Shown here in pieces: positions 1-8,651 of a stretch of 56,218 nucleotides of DNA (position 1 is the stretch's first letter; every line of letters starts with the position of its first letter). The position numbers were made by a program, and so were the translations under genes. The notes under the pieces are model-generated. The model ran no database searches. It was not told where the DNA came from and was given only the letters and a program-made list of their open reading frames with translations. Origin of the DNA: Deltaproteobacteria bacterium (GTDB lineage Bacteria > Desulfobacterota > Desulfobulbia > Desulfobulbales > Desulfurivibrionaceae); NCBI GenBank assembly GCA_026388695.1, contig JAPLJH010000035.1:1-56218 (forward strand), written 5' to 3'.

Positions 1-405
1 CAGGGCAGGAACATCCTTGGGCAGATAATGCGGGCTGGTGCCTTCGTCCCGGATGCTGGCGGTGGGAATGATGATGTCGCCGATCTCCAGCGCGTCATCG
101 ATGCCGCCGCACATGCCGAGCATGAGCACGCACTTGATTTCATCGAGAAAGGACAGGCAGTGCATGACAATGCCTGCCGAGGGTGAACCGACCCCGTGGT
201 TGATGATGCTCAAGTCGTGTTTGCGGTCGTGGACCACGCTCCAGTGCCCGCGCTGGATGGGGTTGCCGGTGATGCGGGAAAAATCGTCGATGTAGCGGTG
301 AAAATTGCAGAGCAGGATGTGGGAGCCGAAGTCCTTGACGCTGGAGCCGGTGTAGCGCTCCAAGGTGTGCCGGGCATAACTGTCGGGTCGCAGCTCTGTG
401 CTCAT
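1..405 (-). CDS. amn: AMP nucleosidase family protein, partial (C-terminus beyond window)
   Basis: The reading frame starts at ATG 405 and runs open off the left edge, giving 135 residues. A motif near residue 15 (RYTG), a NFHRYIDDF-like stretch and the glycine-rich GVGSPSAGI and MLGMCGGI segments match the catalytic domain of AMP nucleosidase in the PNP/UDP phosphorylase superfamily. This enzyme hydrolyses AMP to adenine and ribose 5-phosphate in the cytoplasm. The protein begins directly with the catalytic domain, so it is the short form without the extra N-terminal regulatory domain of E. coli Amn. An AGAAGGA ribosome binding site lies 7 bases before the start, and the gene sits 15 bases downstream of purA, so the two are probably cotranscribed and both act on the AMP pool. 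A related purine phosphorylase cannot be excluded without the C-terminus. Confidence 0.8.
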   Translation of the reverse strand, partial: MSTELRPDSYARHTLERYTGSSVKDFGSHILLCNFHRYIDDFSRITGNPIQRGHWSVVHDRKHDLSIINHGVGSPSAGIVMHCLSFLDEIKCVLMLGMCGGIDDALEIGDIIIPTASIRDEGTSPHYLPKDVPAL

Positions 406-420
406 GCGTATTCCTTCTGG

Positions 421-1737
<1,317 letters not shown>

Positions 1738-1761
1738 TCATCCAAAAATAAGGTTATCCGT

Positions 1762-1787
1762 GAGCCACCGATGGGGCTCAATTTTTT
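1762..1787 (+). terminator. Possible small terminator hairpin upstream of purA
   Basis: A five-base stem (GAGCC at 1762 with GGCTC at 1775) is followed by six T on the plus strand. It would stop plus-strand transcription entering from the left, but no plus-strand gene feeds into it. It could also be part of the purA leader. Support is weak. Confidence 0.25.
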
Positions 1788-1979
1788 ATCTCACCAAGCA
1801 CAGCAACAGGCACCATAGCCAAAGGAAAATAAAAAGTCAATCGATGATGCCACGCGCACTTACCGGGCGGCGCCTGCCTTGACACCATCGGGTAAATGCC
1901 GTAGATTGCCCACTGGATTTGAGGCGCCGACAATTTTTTCGGCAGAATGATTTTTTTGCGGACCTATCGAGGCAACGGC

Positions 1980-2393
1980 ATGTTTGGTATAGGGCTTCCT
2001 GAGTTGATCCTGATTTTGGGCATCGCGCTTATTGTGGTGGGCCCGGAAAAGCTTCCGGAGATGGCGAAGGCCATTGCCAAGGTTATGCTGGACCTGAAAA
2101 AAACCGCCTCGTCCCTCAAAGAGAGTCTGCATGAGGAGATGAAGGATGAGCTGGGGCAGGACCCTTGGCAGCAGAAGCTGGGAGATGCTTATCCTAATCT
2201 GCCCTCCACCTCGGTTCCTGAGTCGGGTACGCCGGAGATTGATGCGGTCTTGCCGTCCGAGCCACCTCCCGCCGTGGTAGCCGCCCAATCCGAGGACAGC
2301 AAAGAGAAGCCGGAGATTGACGCCGTGTCGTCGCCGGATTCCAACCCACCCAAGGCTAAAGAAGAAAAGAAACAAGAGAAGCCGACAGGATGA
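1980..2393 (+). CDS. tatB: Sec-independent protein translocase subunit TatB
   Basis: The 137-residue protein has the TatA/B architecture: a short periplasmic N-terminus MFGIGLPE with Glu8, one membrane helix to about residue 21, the hinge GPEKLPE, and an amphipathic helix to about residue 55, followed by a long Pro/Glu-rich tail. Glu8 and the GPEKLP hinge favour TatB over TatA. It forms the twin-arginine receptor with TatC, whose gene overlaps it. ATG 1980 is chosen over an upstream in-frame ATG at 1947 because it has GAGG at a proper distance and gives the standard N-terminus. The variable acidic tail is longer than in E. coli TatB. A dual TatA/TatB role is possible. Confidence 0.88.
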   Translation: MFGIGLPELILILGIALIVVGPEKLPEMAKAIAKVMLDLKKTASSLKESLHEEMKDELGQDPWQQKLGDAYPNLPSTSVPESGTPEIDAVLPSEPPPAVVAAQSEDSKEKPEIDAVSSPDSNPPKAKEEKKQEKPTG

Positions 2394-3124
2394 CGGAAGG
2401 ATTGTCAGGCTTTTTCTCCCAGCACCTCCGGGAGCTGCGCAATCGGGTCTTGGTGTCCTTCCTGGCCATCCTGGTGGCCACCCTCATCGCCTACGCCTTT
2501 TCCGAGCAACTCGTTCGTTTTCTCATGGTTCCTCTGATCACGGGCCACCCGACTCTGGCCAAGCTCGTGTATACCAATCTGACCGAAGCCTTTGTTAGCT
2601 ATATGAAGGTGTCCCTGCTGGTCGGGCTCATCGCCGGATTTCCGGTTTGTTGCTATGAGTTGTGGATGTTCATCGCGCCGGGGCTGCACCGCCACGAACG
2701 GCGGCTGGCGCAAACCGTGGTCTTCTGGGCCACGGCCCTTTTTGCTGGCGGGGTGGTGTTTGCTTATTGGGTGGTGTTGCCGAGGACGCTTGCTTTTCTG
2801 TTGAGCTTTGCCGACGAACAACTGGAACCCCTGCTCCGACTTGATGCCTACCTCACCTTTGTGGCCCGGACCTCCATGGCCTTTGGTCTGGCCTTTGAGG
2901 TGCCGTTTCTCATGGTCATGGTGGCCAAGGCCGGGATTGTGAGCAAGGGCTATTTTGCCCGGCAGCGGAAATACTTTTATCTCGCCATCCTGGTCCTTGC
3001 CTTTCTGCTCACCGCAGGCGATATATTGTCCGCCATCCTGCTTGCCGTGCCGCTTTTCGGGCTGTATGAGGCAGGGATTCTCATCAGCCGCCTGTTTAAG
3101 GGGAAGCTGAAGGCTGAAGGCTAA
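2390..3124 (+). CDS. tatC: Sec-independent protein translocase subunit TatC
   Basis: This 244-residue polytopic membrane protein begins with an HLRELRNRV-type cytoplasmic segment and has six hydrophobic stretches. It keeps the SYMKVSLL and FIAPGLHRHERR segments, typical of the TatC twin-arginine signal receptor. ATGA overlap with tatB (2390-2393) shows translational coupling in a tatBC operon. A second tatC at 25793-26571 is frame-disrupted, so this copy is the intact one in the window. Folded proteins with RR signal peptides, such as periplasmic metalloenzymes, are the expected cargo. Confidence 0.96.
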   Translation: MTEGLSGFFSQHLRELRNRVLVSFLAILVATLIAYAFSEQLVRFLMVPLITGHPTLAKLVYTNLTEAFVSYMKVSLLVGLIAGFPVCCYELWMFIAPGLHRHERRLAQTVVFWATALFAGGVVFAYWVVLPRTLAFLLSFADEQLEPLLRLDAYLTFVARTSMAFGLAFEVPFLMVMVAKAGIVSKGYFARQRKYFYLAILVLAFLLTAGDILSAILLAVPLFGLYEAGILISRLFKGKLKAEG

Positions 3125-3152
3125 AGCTCCCGTGTTGCAATCTCCTTGCCGA

Positions 3153-3269
3153 ATTAGCGCTAATCTTCCGCAAATTCCCTCGCCCTTGAGGGAGAGGGTG
3201 AGGGAGAGGGGGGATTTCGTAGGGGCTCTCCCGAGTACAAATTGCGTCTTGCGGAAGATTAGCGCTAAT
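3153..3269. repeat. Inverted repeat with 21-base perfect arms downstream of tatC
   Basis: The left arm at 3153-3173 and the right arm at 3249-3269 are perfect reverse complements over 21 bases, and each contains the palindrome TTAGCGCTAA. The 75-base spacer holds a second, imperfect G/C-rich palindrome around 3178-3212. The element lies between convergent genes (tatC and the oxidoreductase), fitting a MITE or REP-like element that may double as a bidirectional terminator. Confidence 0.7.
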
Positions 3270-3313
3270 CAAAAATTTTTTCATACACCCACATCAGCCT
3301 TCAGGACTACCAA

Positions 3314-4480
3314 TCAAAGAACATACTGCGGAATCTTCAGCAATTCCCCGTTCCGCATCGCCGACTGGTGCGCGACAATGCCGGCCACCGTCAGGTTCAA
3401 TGCCTGGGCAATGTCCACAAGCGGCATGCGGTCCAGCAGTATGGCCTCTACGAACTCATGCGTCAGATAGCCGTGCGATCCGTTGTGGCCACCGGGCTCG
3501 ACTCCCGGCGGCAGAGGCGGCCGTTTGATCAATGGCGCCTCCTTCCCATCCACCCCTTTGAAAACACGGTCGAAAGTTCCCTTCTCGGTCCAGATTCGCC
3601 CCGTTTCGTCACCGGTACCCGGGATGTCCCAACTGATCGCTGTTCGGGCCATGCTTCCTTCACTGGTGCGGAACAGCGCGATCTCGGTGCCGAACGGATT
3701 GTCATACCTGTTCTTGGCCTGCAGGTGTGGAATGGGACTGGGCCTGCCCATGCACGACACTTCCGTGAATGAACCACCTGTAACCCCCATGTGATAGGCA
3801 TACTTGTGGGTTGGATACCATTGCGGCGGCAGGCCCGCACGCCATCCCCCGTACGCGGCCAAAGGTGTTCCCAGGTAATGCATGTACTCGCCCTCGGCGT
3901 AAATCAGCTTGCCAAGAGCTCCCCTCCTGTACATCTCGCGCATGGCGTAGAGATTGACATGGAAATAGGAGGTCTCAAACATCATGTACTTTCCAGCAGA
4001 GCTCCTTGCCGCAGCGAAAAGCGCATCAGCGTCTTCCAGGGACCCAAAAACGGCAGGCACGGCCGAGGCAACGTGCTTCCCGGCTTGGAGAGCCGCGATG
4101 GCGAGGCGCGCGTGGCTGGGCGCATCCGTGGCAATGAACACAGCTTCGACCGCCTCGTCTCGGATAAGCTCCTCGCCCGTCCCGTACATCTGCTGACAGC
4201 GACAGGCTTTTGCCAACGCGGCGCACTGCTCGGGCACGAGATCGGCAACCGCCGTGACCGTAACATTCGGGTGATTCTGGAAAGAGAAATCCGCACCGAA
4301 TCCGCACACGCCATAGCCAATGATGCCCACCCGGATCTTGCGATTGGAAACCGGGGCCCATTGTTTCTCGGTGTCCTGATCAACCAATTCCTTCTCACAT
4401 CCCTGAGTCGGAGGAACCGCGTGCGCCAACCCCGAGTCATCGTCTCTTCCTGCTGTATCGTTCTCAAGCTCGTCTTGCAT
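3314..4480 (-). CDS. Gfo/Idh/MocA family oxidoreductase lacking the EKP motif
   Basis: The 388-residue protein has an N-terminal Rossmann fold (VGIIGYGVCG near residue 54) and a Gfo/Idh/MocA C-terminal domain. It is therefore a probable NAD(P)-dependent sugar or cyclitol dehydrogenase, or a GH109-like NAD-dependent glycosidase. The usual EKP signature after GKHV is replaced by SAVP, so the normal nicotinamide-side lysine is missing. Segments such as YMMFETSYFH and GLPPQWYPTHKYAYH resemble a group I associate with Planctomycetes and Verrucomicrobia, suggesting transfer; that is recollection and inference. Start ATG 4480 follows AGGAA at 7 bases. The in-frame ATG at 4525 would lie inside the attC site at 4507-4574, so the gene opens just after a cassette boundary. 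No attC was found after its stop codon. Confidence 0.85.
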   Translation of the reverse strand: MQDELENDTAGRDDDSGLAHAVPPTQGCEKELVDQDTEKQWAPVSNRKIRVGIIGYGVCGFGADFSFQNHPNVTVTAVADLVPEQCAALAKACRCQQMYGTGEELIRDEAVEAVFIATDAPSHARLAIAALQAGKHVASAVPAVFGSLEDADALFAAARSSAGKYMMFETSYFHVNLYAMREMYRRGALGKLIYAEGEYMHYLGTPLAAYGGWRAGLPPQWYPTHKYAYHMGVTGGSFTEVSCMGRPSPIPHLQAKNRYDNPFGTEIALFRTSEGSMARTAISWDIPGTGDETGRIWTEKGTFDRVFKGVDGKEAPLIKRPPLPPGVEPGGHNGSHGYLTHEFVEAILLDRMPLVDIAQALNLTVAGIVAHQSAMRNGELLKIPQYVL

Positions 4481-4506
4481 CGCTTTATTCCTGTCTCCTG
4501 TGTTTC

Positions 4507-4574
4507 GGTCAACGTTTGAATTCACCGGTTGGCGCGGCCTTATCGCGCAGATCCGGTGGAATGATGGGTTGGGC
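4507..4574 (-). other. Integron attC recombination site (attC-B)
   Basis: Read on the minus strand, the site begins with R-double-prime GCCCAAC (4574-4568), then a 5-base spacer, an L-double-prime arm with ATTCCACCGG, a short loop, the matching arm CCGGTGAAT, a 6-base spacer and GTTGACC (4513-4507). The left arm carries one extra C relative to the right arm, the extrahelical base expected of attC top-strand orientation. R-prime departs from GTTRRRY at one position. The stop codon of the preceding gene is only two bases upstream of the site. Length is 68 bases. Confidence 0.85.
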
Positions 4575-4576
4575 GT

Positions 4577-5137
4577 CTACGCATTTCTTGGGCTTGGATC
4601 ATCAACTTCAAAGGAGAGTGCCAAACAAACAAGCCAAAGAACTACGATGCTGAGTCTGAAGACCACAGCGGTAAGCCCATCTGACTGGAGAAAGTCCAGC
4701 ACGAACATAGAGAGCCCCCTGTAGCCCGGTGCTGCTGTGAAGTATCCAATTGCTGCGTCATACGTCGAGAAAACAATGAACGCGATAGCCCAATCGGACA
4801 AACGTTGCTCTTCGGGCGGTCGGTTGGAAAGGGTGACGCTGGATCGAAGGTATAACTGGGCAAGCCCGATGACTTTGCGAAGCACTGGGAAAAAGCCTGC
4901 CATCAACAAAGAGTAAGAGAGCACAAATAGAACGGCAGAGAACACAGATACGTTCTTTATTGCTTTATAGCCGGCCTGCAATGCAATTTTGGTTGGATCG
5001 ACACCGGCTCGAAGCAACCAGATATCGAGGTAACAAAAGAAGGAAAGCATGAGGATGAGAAACTTGGCATCGGCCAACTTCTCAAGCAGCGAGGGAAGTT
5101 TCTTAGCGCCTTTGGCTGTGCTGTGTTCGTCAGACAA
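4577..5137 (-). CDS. Cassette-borne hypothetical membrane protein
   Basis: The 186-residue protein is not recognised. It begins with a Lys-rich cytoplasmic segment and has about four hydrophobic helices: near FLILMLSFFCYLDIWLL, VSVFSAVLFVLSYSLLMAGF, WAIAFIVFSTYDAAIGYF and FRLSIVVLWLVCLALSF. It therefore probably sits in the inner membrane. The start is taken as TTG 5137 because AGAAAGGA lies 7 bases before it and the alternative ATG 5203 would fall inside attC-A. The gene is flanked by attC-A upstream and attC-B two bases after its TAG stop, which is the layout of an integron gene cassette. Base composition is lower in GC than the flanking core genes. Function cannot be assigned. Confidence 0.75.
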   Translation of the reverse strand: MSDEHSTAKGAKKLPSLLEKLADAKFLILMLSFFCYLDIWLLRAGVDPTKIALQAGYKAIKNVSVFSAVLFVLSYSLLMAGFFPVLRKVIGLAQLYLRSSVTLSNRPPEEQRLSDWAIAFIVFSTYDAAIGYFTAAPGYRGLSMFVLDFLQSDGLTAVVFRLSIVVLWLVCLALSFEVDDPSPRNA

Positions 5138-5169
5138 TTTGCATTCCTTTCTGATCGACTGATCAAGAC

Positions 5170-5238
5170 GCCCAACGCTGAGCTCAGCCGAGGAAGGCCG
5201 CATCGCGACCTGACGTCGGCTGGAGCGCCGTGTTATGT
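5170..5238 (-). other. Integron attC recombination site (attC-A)
   Basis: On the minus strand the site reads ACATAAC (5238-5232), a 5-base spacer, the arm GCTCCAGCCG, a loop, the arm CGGCTGAGC, a 5-base spacer and GTTGGGC (5176-5170), a perfect GTTRRRY core. The left arm again carries a single extra C compared with the right arm, at the same place as in attC-B. Total length is 69 bases. The stop codon of the upstream gene lies one base before the site, and the next gene begins about 30 bases after the crossover point. Confidence 0.9.
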
Positions 5239-5239
5239 T

Positions 5240-5629
5240 TTAGTTCCATACAAACCCAATTGGTCTTTTTGGCTCTTCAGACACTCGCTTCATGGCGATT
5301 AAAAGAACGCTAAGCTGAGATACATGCTGAATAAGCTGAACTTGTTCGCCATTATCAGTTGTGCCGTAGAATGTAACTATATTAGGTTTTGAAAAGCCCA
5401 CTTGGCTAATATGGAATGTAACAGCCTGGCCAAACGTAACAAGTCTTGCTCCAACCTCTTGATCTGAACTTAGCGAAGCCTCGAACTCTTGTATATATTT
5501 TGCTAACGATTCACAAACTTCGATTACTGGGTTTCTGTCTTTATGTGCCCGCTCCGCGATTTGCTGGGTTATCTCCTCCATTTTTTGGAGCTGACTTGAC
5601 AAACCACTAGATGAAAAAATATCATTCAT
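5240..5629 (-). CDS. Cassette-borne hypothetical protein
   Basis: The 129-residue protein is not recognised. It is probably soluble and mixed alpha/beta: a helical, charged first half (residues 1-60, including QLQKMEEITQQIAERAHKD) and a beta-rich second half that ends in GFVWN. ATG 5629 is preferred over 5665 because AAGGA is well placed before it. Its TAA stop touches attC-A, so it is the gene of the first visible integron cassette. The upstream cassette boundary is not visible. The region is AT-rich compared with neighbours, fitting recent acquisition. Confidence 0.7.
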   Translation of the reverse strand: MNDIFSSSGLSSQLQKMEEITQQIAERAHKDRNPVIEVCESLAKYIQEFEASLSSDQEVGARLVTFGQAVTFHISQVGFSKPNIVTFYGTTDNGEQVQLIQHVSQLSVLLIAMKRVSEEPKRPIGFVWN

Positions 5630-5756
5630 TCTTGTATCCTTTGGCTTCGGGGAAATAAGGGACACTCCCCAATTAAATTTCAGATCCTAATTCTTTCTTC
5701 CACCAATCAGCCTTTCCGATTGTTGTTGCTCTAAAACAATAGCGATTCTGCCCCAA
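5630..5756. other. AT-rich junction between cassette gene and toxin gene
   Basis: No attC or attI core site was found here. On the minus strand a 27-codon open stretch ending in KKELGSEI-stop looks like the tail of a larger protein, and a short palindrome (GGGGA with TCCCC, about 5651-5672) follows it. It may be debris of an IS200/REP-type transposase gene, but that is a guess. Confidence 0.3.
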
Positions 5757-6050
5757 TCACCGCCTTTCTTGCCAATAATCTGGGGCACGGTGCAGGTGCA
5801 TAACCGCAATCACTTCGATTTGCTCAGGGTGATCTCGAAACAGAACCCCGAAAGGGAATATTTTCGTAAGACATCGTTGAACATCGGATGTCACAACAGG
5901 GTACAAACTTGGGTTCAATACGATACGATTGATGGCGTCTTGCACCGCAGCCAGAAACCGCCTGCCGAGATCGCTTTGCTGAGCTTCGTAATAGGCGGCC
6001 GCTTCAAGCATTTCGGTTTCAGCATCTTCCTGAAAGACGACCGCTTTCAT
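5757..6050 (-). CDS. RelE/ParE-family toxin
   Basis: The 97-residue protein has the compact RelE/ParE fold: an N-terminal strand, a long AAAYYEAQQSDLGRRFL helix pair, then a beta-sheet with FPFGVLFRDHPEQIEVIAVMH and the closing HRAPDYWQERR. The last motif is typical of ParE/RelE toxins that cleave mRNA on ribosomes or inhibit gyrase; the sequence does not show which. Its ATG overlaps the antitoxin stop (ATGA at 6047-6050), the normal order and coupling for a type II module. Confidence 0.88.
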   Translation of the reverse strand: MKAVVFQEDAETEMLEAAAYYEAQQSDLGRRFLAAVQDAINRIVLNPSLYPVVTSDVQRCLTKIFPFGVLFRDHPEQIEVIAVMHLHRAPDYWQERR

Positions 6051-6274
6051 GTCAGCGATGCGTAAGCATTCTTGAATACGGAATCGGCATCGCGTAGCTG
6101 GCCGGCGGAATTGTCAACCTCAGCACAGCGCCGCCGAATTTCTTCTTGCCATTCCGCCGACAGGGGATTGTCCGGCCCATCAAGGCTCTCTATCAGTTTC
6201 TCGGCCACAAACGCCCGGAGTGCAGGGGGAAGGCCCATGGCCTCATGCATAATTTTTTCTACTGTAGCAGCCAT
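6047..6274 (-). CDS. Addiction-module antitoxin
   Basis: This 75-residue protein matches the short helical antitoxin component family that pairs with RelE/ParE toxins (the LPPALRAFVAEKLIESLDGP segment, then the charged EWQEEIRRRCAEVD helix). It should bind and neutralise the toxin encoded immediately downstream, and together they probably repress their own promoter. An AAGGAG sequence lies 11 bases upstream of the ATG. Confidence 0.85.
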   Translation of the reverse strand: MAATVEKIMHEAMGLPPALRAFVAEKLIESLDGPDNPLSAEWQEEIRRRCAEVDNSAGQLRDADSVFKNAYASLT

Positions 6275-6293
6275 AGTCTCACGACTCCTTTCT

Positions 6294-6321
6294 CCCCTGA
6301 ATTCGAGGGGAACGCCGAATT
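6294..6321. promoter_or_regulatory. Candidate toxin-antitoxin operator palindromes
   Basis: A near-palindrome, CCCCTGAATTCGAGGGG (6294-6310), lies about 20 bases upstream of the antitoxin start, followed by a second GAATTC-centred copy near 6316. Paired small palindromes at this place are usual for autoregulated toxin-antitoxin operons. Binding is inferred only from position. Confidence 0.35.
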
Positions 6322-6468
6322 CTGATGAGCACCATCAGGTTTTTTGTGACTGATTTCAACCTGTACGACATTATCTAACAGAATATGGAACACTAAAGAA
6401 AAAGTAAAGCGAAGTTCCGTTTTAGCTCATCCTGCTCAATGCCATCGATCGCCCATTCAAGGGGGAAG

Positions 6469-8064
6469 CTACCTCGTTTCAATCCCCTTTTCGCGCAGAT
6501 GCGCCTTCACCGCGCTGATGGGCACCTCCTGTCGGTGAAAAATCCCTGCCGCCAGGGCCGCCTCGGCTCCGGTCGCCTCGAACACCTCGGAGAAATGCTC
6601 CACCTTGCCCGCGCCGCTTGAGGCGATGACCGGGATGGAGACCGCCTGTCGCACCTGATTGATCAGCTCCAGGTCAAAGCCCGAATTGGTGCCGTCCTTG
6701 TCGATGCAGTTCAAGAGGATTTCCCCGGCCCCCAAGGCCTCGCAGGAGGTGGCCAGTTCCATGGCGTCCACCTCGCGGCCCTCGCGGCCACCCTTGATGG
6801 TGCACTGATACCAGCAATACTCCTCGCCGTTTGGTCCGGGGAATTTGGTCTTGATGGTGTGACGTGGGGTGTCAGCAGGCGATTTCACGTACACCCGGCG
6901 CGGATCAACGGAGATCACCACGGCCTGATTGCCGTACACCGCCGAGATCTGCTCGATGGAGCTGGCCCCGGTTTTCTTGCCGGTTTTCAGGTATTCCTCG
7001 GCAATGAGCACCGCGTCGCTGCCAATGGAGATGTTGTCGGCTCCGGAGCGGAAATATTCCGCGGCCACGTCCAGGGCCGAGTAGTGCTTGCCGGTGGAGT
7101 CGGTGAACTCGCGGATGCCGCCGCCAATGGTGAGCGGCACGAAGACCTGCTCCGAGGTGCGCTGCAAGACCTCGAGCATGGGCTGGTCCTTCATGGGGAA
7201 ATCCCGAAAGCCGGTGATGTTCAAGAAGGTGATCTCGTCGGCGCCTTCCTCGTAATAGCGGCGGGCCAGCTCCACCGGCTTGCCGAGGTTACGCACCTCG
7301 CCTTGGGCTTCGCGGACATCGTACTGGTCGCCCTTGGTCACCACCAGGTCGCCGTTGTCGTTGCTGCGCACATCAAGGCAGGCGATGATGCGTTTGGCGA
7401 GCCGTGTTTCTGCCGGGGAGGTGGCGATTTCCATGGGGCCAGCAGTGGAAAGGTCCGTGGCCTCCAAAAAGTTTTTCAGAATCGCCAGCCCGGCGGCGCC
7501 GCTTTTTTCCGGGTGGAACTGGCAGGCCGCCACATTGCCCTTCTGCACCGAGCTGATGAACTCCTCGCCGTAGTTGGTGGTGGTCAGCACCCAGTCCTCG
7601 TTTCCGGCTTCGATGGCGGCCCGGTAGGAGTGGACAAAGTAGAGCTTTTCCTCCGCGAATCCGGCCAGCAGCCGGGAGGGTTTTCTGATATTAATGCCGT
7701 TCCAGCCGATCTGCGGCACCGAAAGGGTTGTTTCGGTGAATCGCCTGACCTGGCCCTTGATGATCCCCAGCCCGGCCACGCCCAAGGCCTCCTCGCTTCC
7801 CTCGAACAGGGTCTGCAAGCCCAGGCAGATGCCCAAAAATGGCCGGTCGGCCCGAAGGTATTCCAGCAGGGGTTCGACATAGCCGAACTGGTGGAGCTGC
7901 TGCATGGCGTTGCCAAAGCTGCCGACTCCAGGGAAAATCAGCTTTTCCGCAGCCAGGATATCGGCCGGAGTTTTGGCGTCGGTAACGGTGAAGCCGAGTT
8001 TTTTGATGGCGTTGCGGACGCTGCGGACATTGCCGGCCCCGTAGTCCAGAAGTGTTATGTTCAT
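6469..8064 (-). CDS. hisHF: Bifunctional imidazole glycerol phosphate synthase, HisH-HisF fusion
   Basis: One 531-residue chain joins a glutamine amidotransferase domain (residues about 1-200) to a TIM-barrel cyclase (about 220-531). The amidotransferase has GVGSFGNAM, nucleophile-bearing GICLGLQ and the His-Glu pair in CQFHPEKSG; the cyclase has [18 protein letters not shown] and [12 protein letters not shown]. It converts PRFAR and glutamine to IGP and AICAR in histidine synthesis. Most bacteria use two proteins. This one also carries the linker and the internal insertion around [15 protein letters not shown] seen in yeast HIS7 and plant enzymes. ATG 8064 with GGGA six bases upstream is preferred over an upstream TTG at 8076. 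No other his gene is adjacent. Confidence 0.95.
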   Translation of the reverse strand: MNITLLDYGAGNVRSVRNAIKKLGFTVTDAKTPADILAAEKLIFPGVGSFGNAMQQLHQFGYVEPLLEYLRADRPFLGICLGLQTLFEGSEEALGVAGLGIIKGQVRRFTETTLSVPQIGWNGINIRKPSRLLAGFAEEKLYFVHSYRAAIEAGNEDWVLTTTNYGEEFISSVQKGNVAACQFHPEKSGAAGLAILKNFLEATDLSTAGPMEIATSPAETRLAKRIIACLDVRSNDNGDLVVTKGDQYDVREAQGEVRNLGKPVELARRYYEEGADEITFLNITGFRDFPMKDQPMLEVLQRTSEQVFVPLTIGGGIREFTDSTGKHYSALDVAAEYFRSGADNISIGSDAVLIAEEYLKTGKKTGASSIEQISAVYGNQAVVISVDPRRVYVKSPADTPRHTIKTKFPGPNGEEYCWYQCTIKGGREGREVDAMELATSCEALGAGEILLNCIDKDGTNSGFDLELINQVRQAVSIPVIASSGAGKVEHFSEVFEATGAEAALAAGIFHRQEVPISAVKAHLREKGIETR

Positions 8065-8302
8065 AGCGGTTCCCAAGAAAAAGCGGGGATGCGTCCCCGA
8101 GAGCGAAACGGAAAGACGCTATATTAGACGATTAGCGCGCAGGCAACAATGGAGAATTTTCCTTGTTGTTGCCTGCGCGTAAAGCTTGCCATTATGAAAA
8201 GAAAAAGGCATGATGAATGCATGAGTCGTGCCGCCCCCAAGGTATTGCAGTCCGCCAGGAGAGGCGCGGGATCGTAACCTCAACCATCTAGGAGCGCCAA
8301 TC

Positions 8303-8422
8303 ATGAGTAAGGCCAAGGACACCCAAAAAGCAGTGAAGAAGGAACCGGCTAAGAGCATGAAGGAAAAGAAGGCCGCCAAGCTGGCCAAGAAAGGTGAAAA
8401 AACCAAGTTCACCCCGCAATGA
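8303..8422 (+). CDS. Small lysine-rich hypothetical protein
   Basis: A 39-residue, strongly basic peptide (MSKAKDTQKAVKKEPAKSM and onward, about one third Lys) is preceded by AGGAG nine bases before the ATG. No membrane segment or cysteine is present. Such peptides could bind nucleic acid, but there is no direct evidence. An ORF on the opposite strand covers the same bases and has a poorer start. The gene stands alone between the divergent hisHF and an inverted repeat. Confidence 0.6.
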   Translation: MSKAKDTQKAVKKEPAKSMKEKKAAKLAKKGEKTKFTPQ

Positions 8423-8490
8423 TAGGCAGGAGGCGGTAGGTTCTGGCAATGCCGATTTTGATTGCCACTAATCTTCAGCCGGTTTTTTGA

Positions 8491-8563
8491 CGTTATTCCC
8501 GCGCAGGCGGGAATCCAGAGGCATTAGCCAGGTCGCCTGGATTCCCGCCTGCGCGGGAATGAC
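8491..8563. repeat. Inverted repeat with 27-base arms
   Basis: Arms at 8491-8518 and 8537-8563 are reverse complements apart from about one base, each containing ATTCCCGCGCAGGCGGGAAT or its complement, itself a palindrome. The element is of the widespread genome-dispersed REP-like kind and sits between convergent genes, so it may help end transcription from both sides. Confidence 0.75.
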
Positions 8564-8651
8564 TTAGCTGTGCCAAACGAACATCTGGCGAAAATTTGTA
8601 CAGGCGGTTGCGGCGCAAGCCCGGCCGCCTTTTTTGCGTGCGGTGTTTTGA

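Noticed and set aside
5690-5757. A third attC after the toxin gene
   Set aside because: No GTTRRRY/RYYYAAC pair or complementary arms were found, so the toxin-antitoxin pair is not called a cassette.
6859-8127. 422-codon plus-strand open frame opposite hisHF
   Set aside because: GC-rich shadow of a strongly conserved enzyme gene.
8119-8412. 97-codon minus-strand frame opposite the Lys-rich peptide
   Set aside because: Poor start context; the plus-strand frame has an ideal AGGAG.
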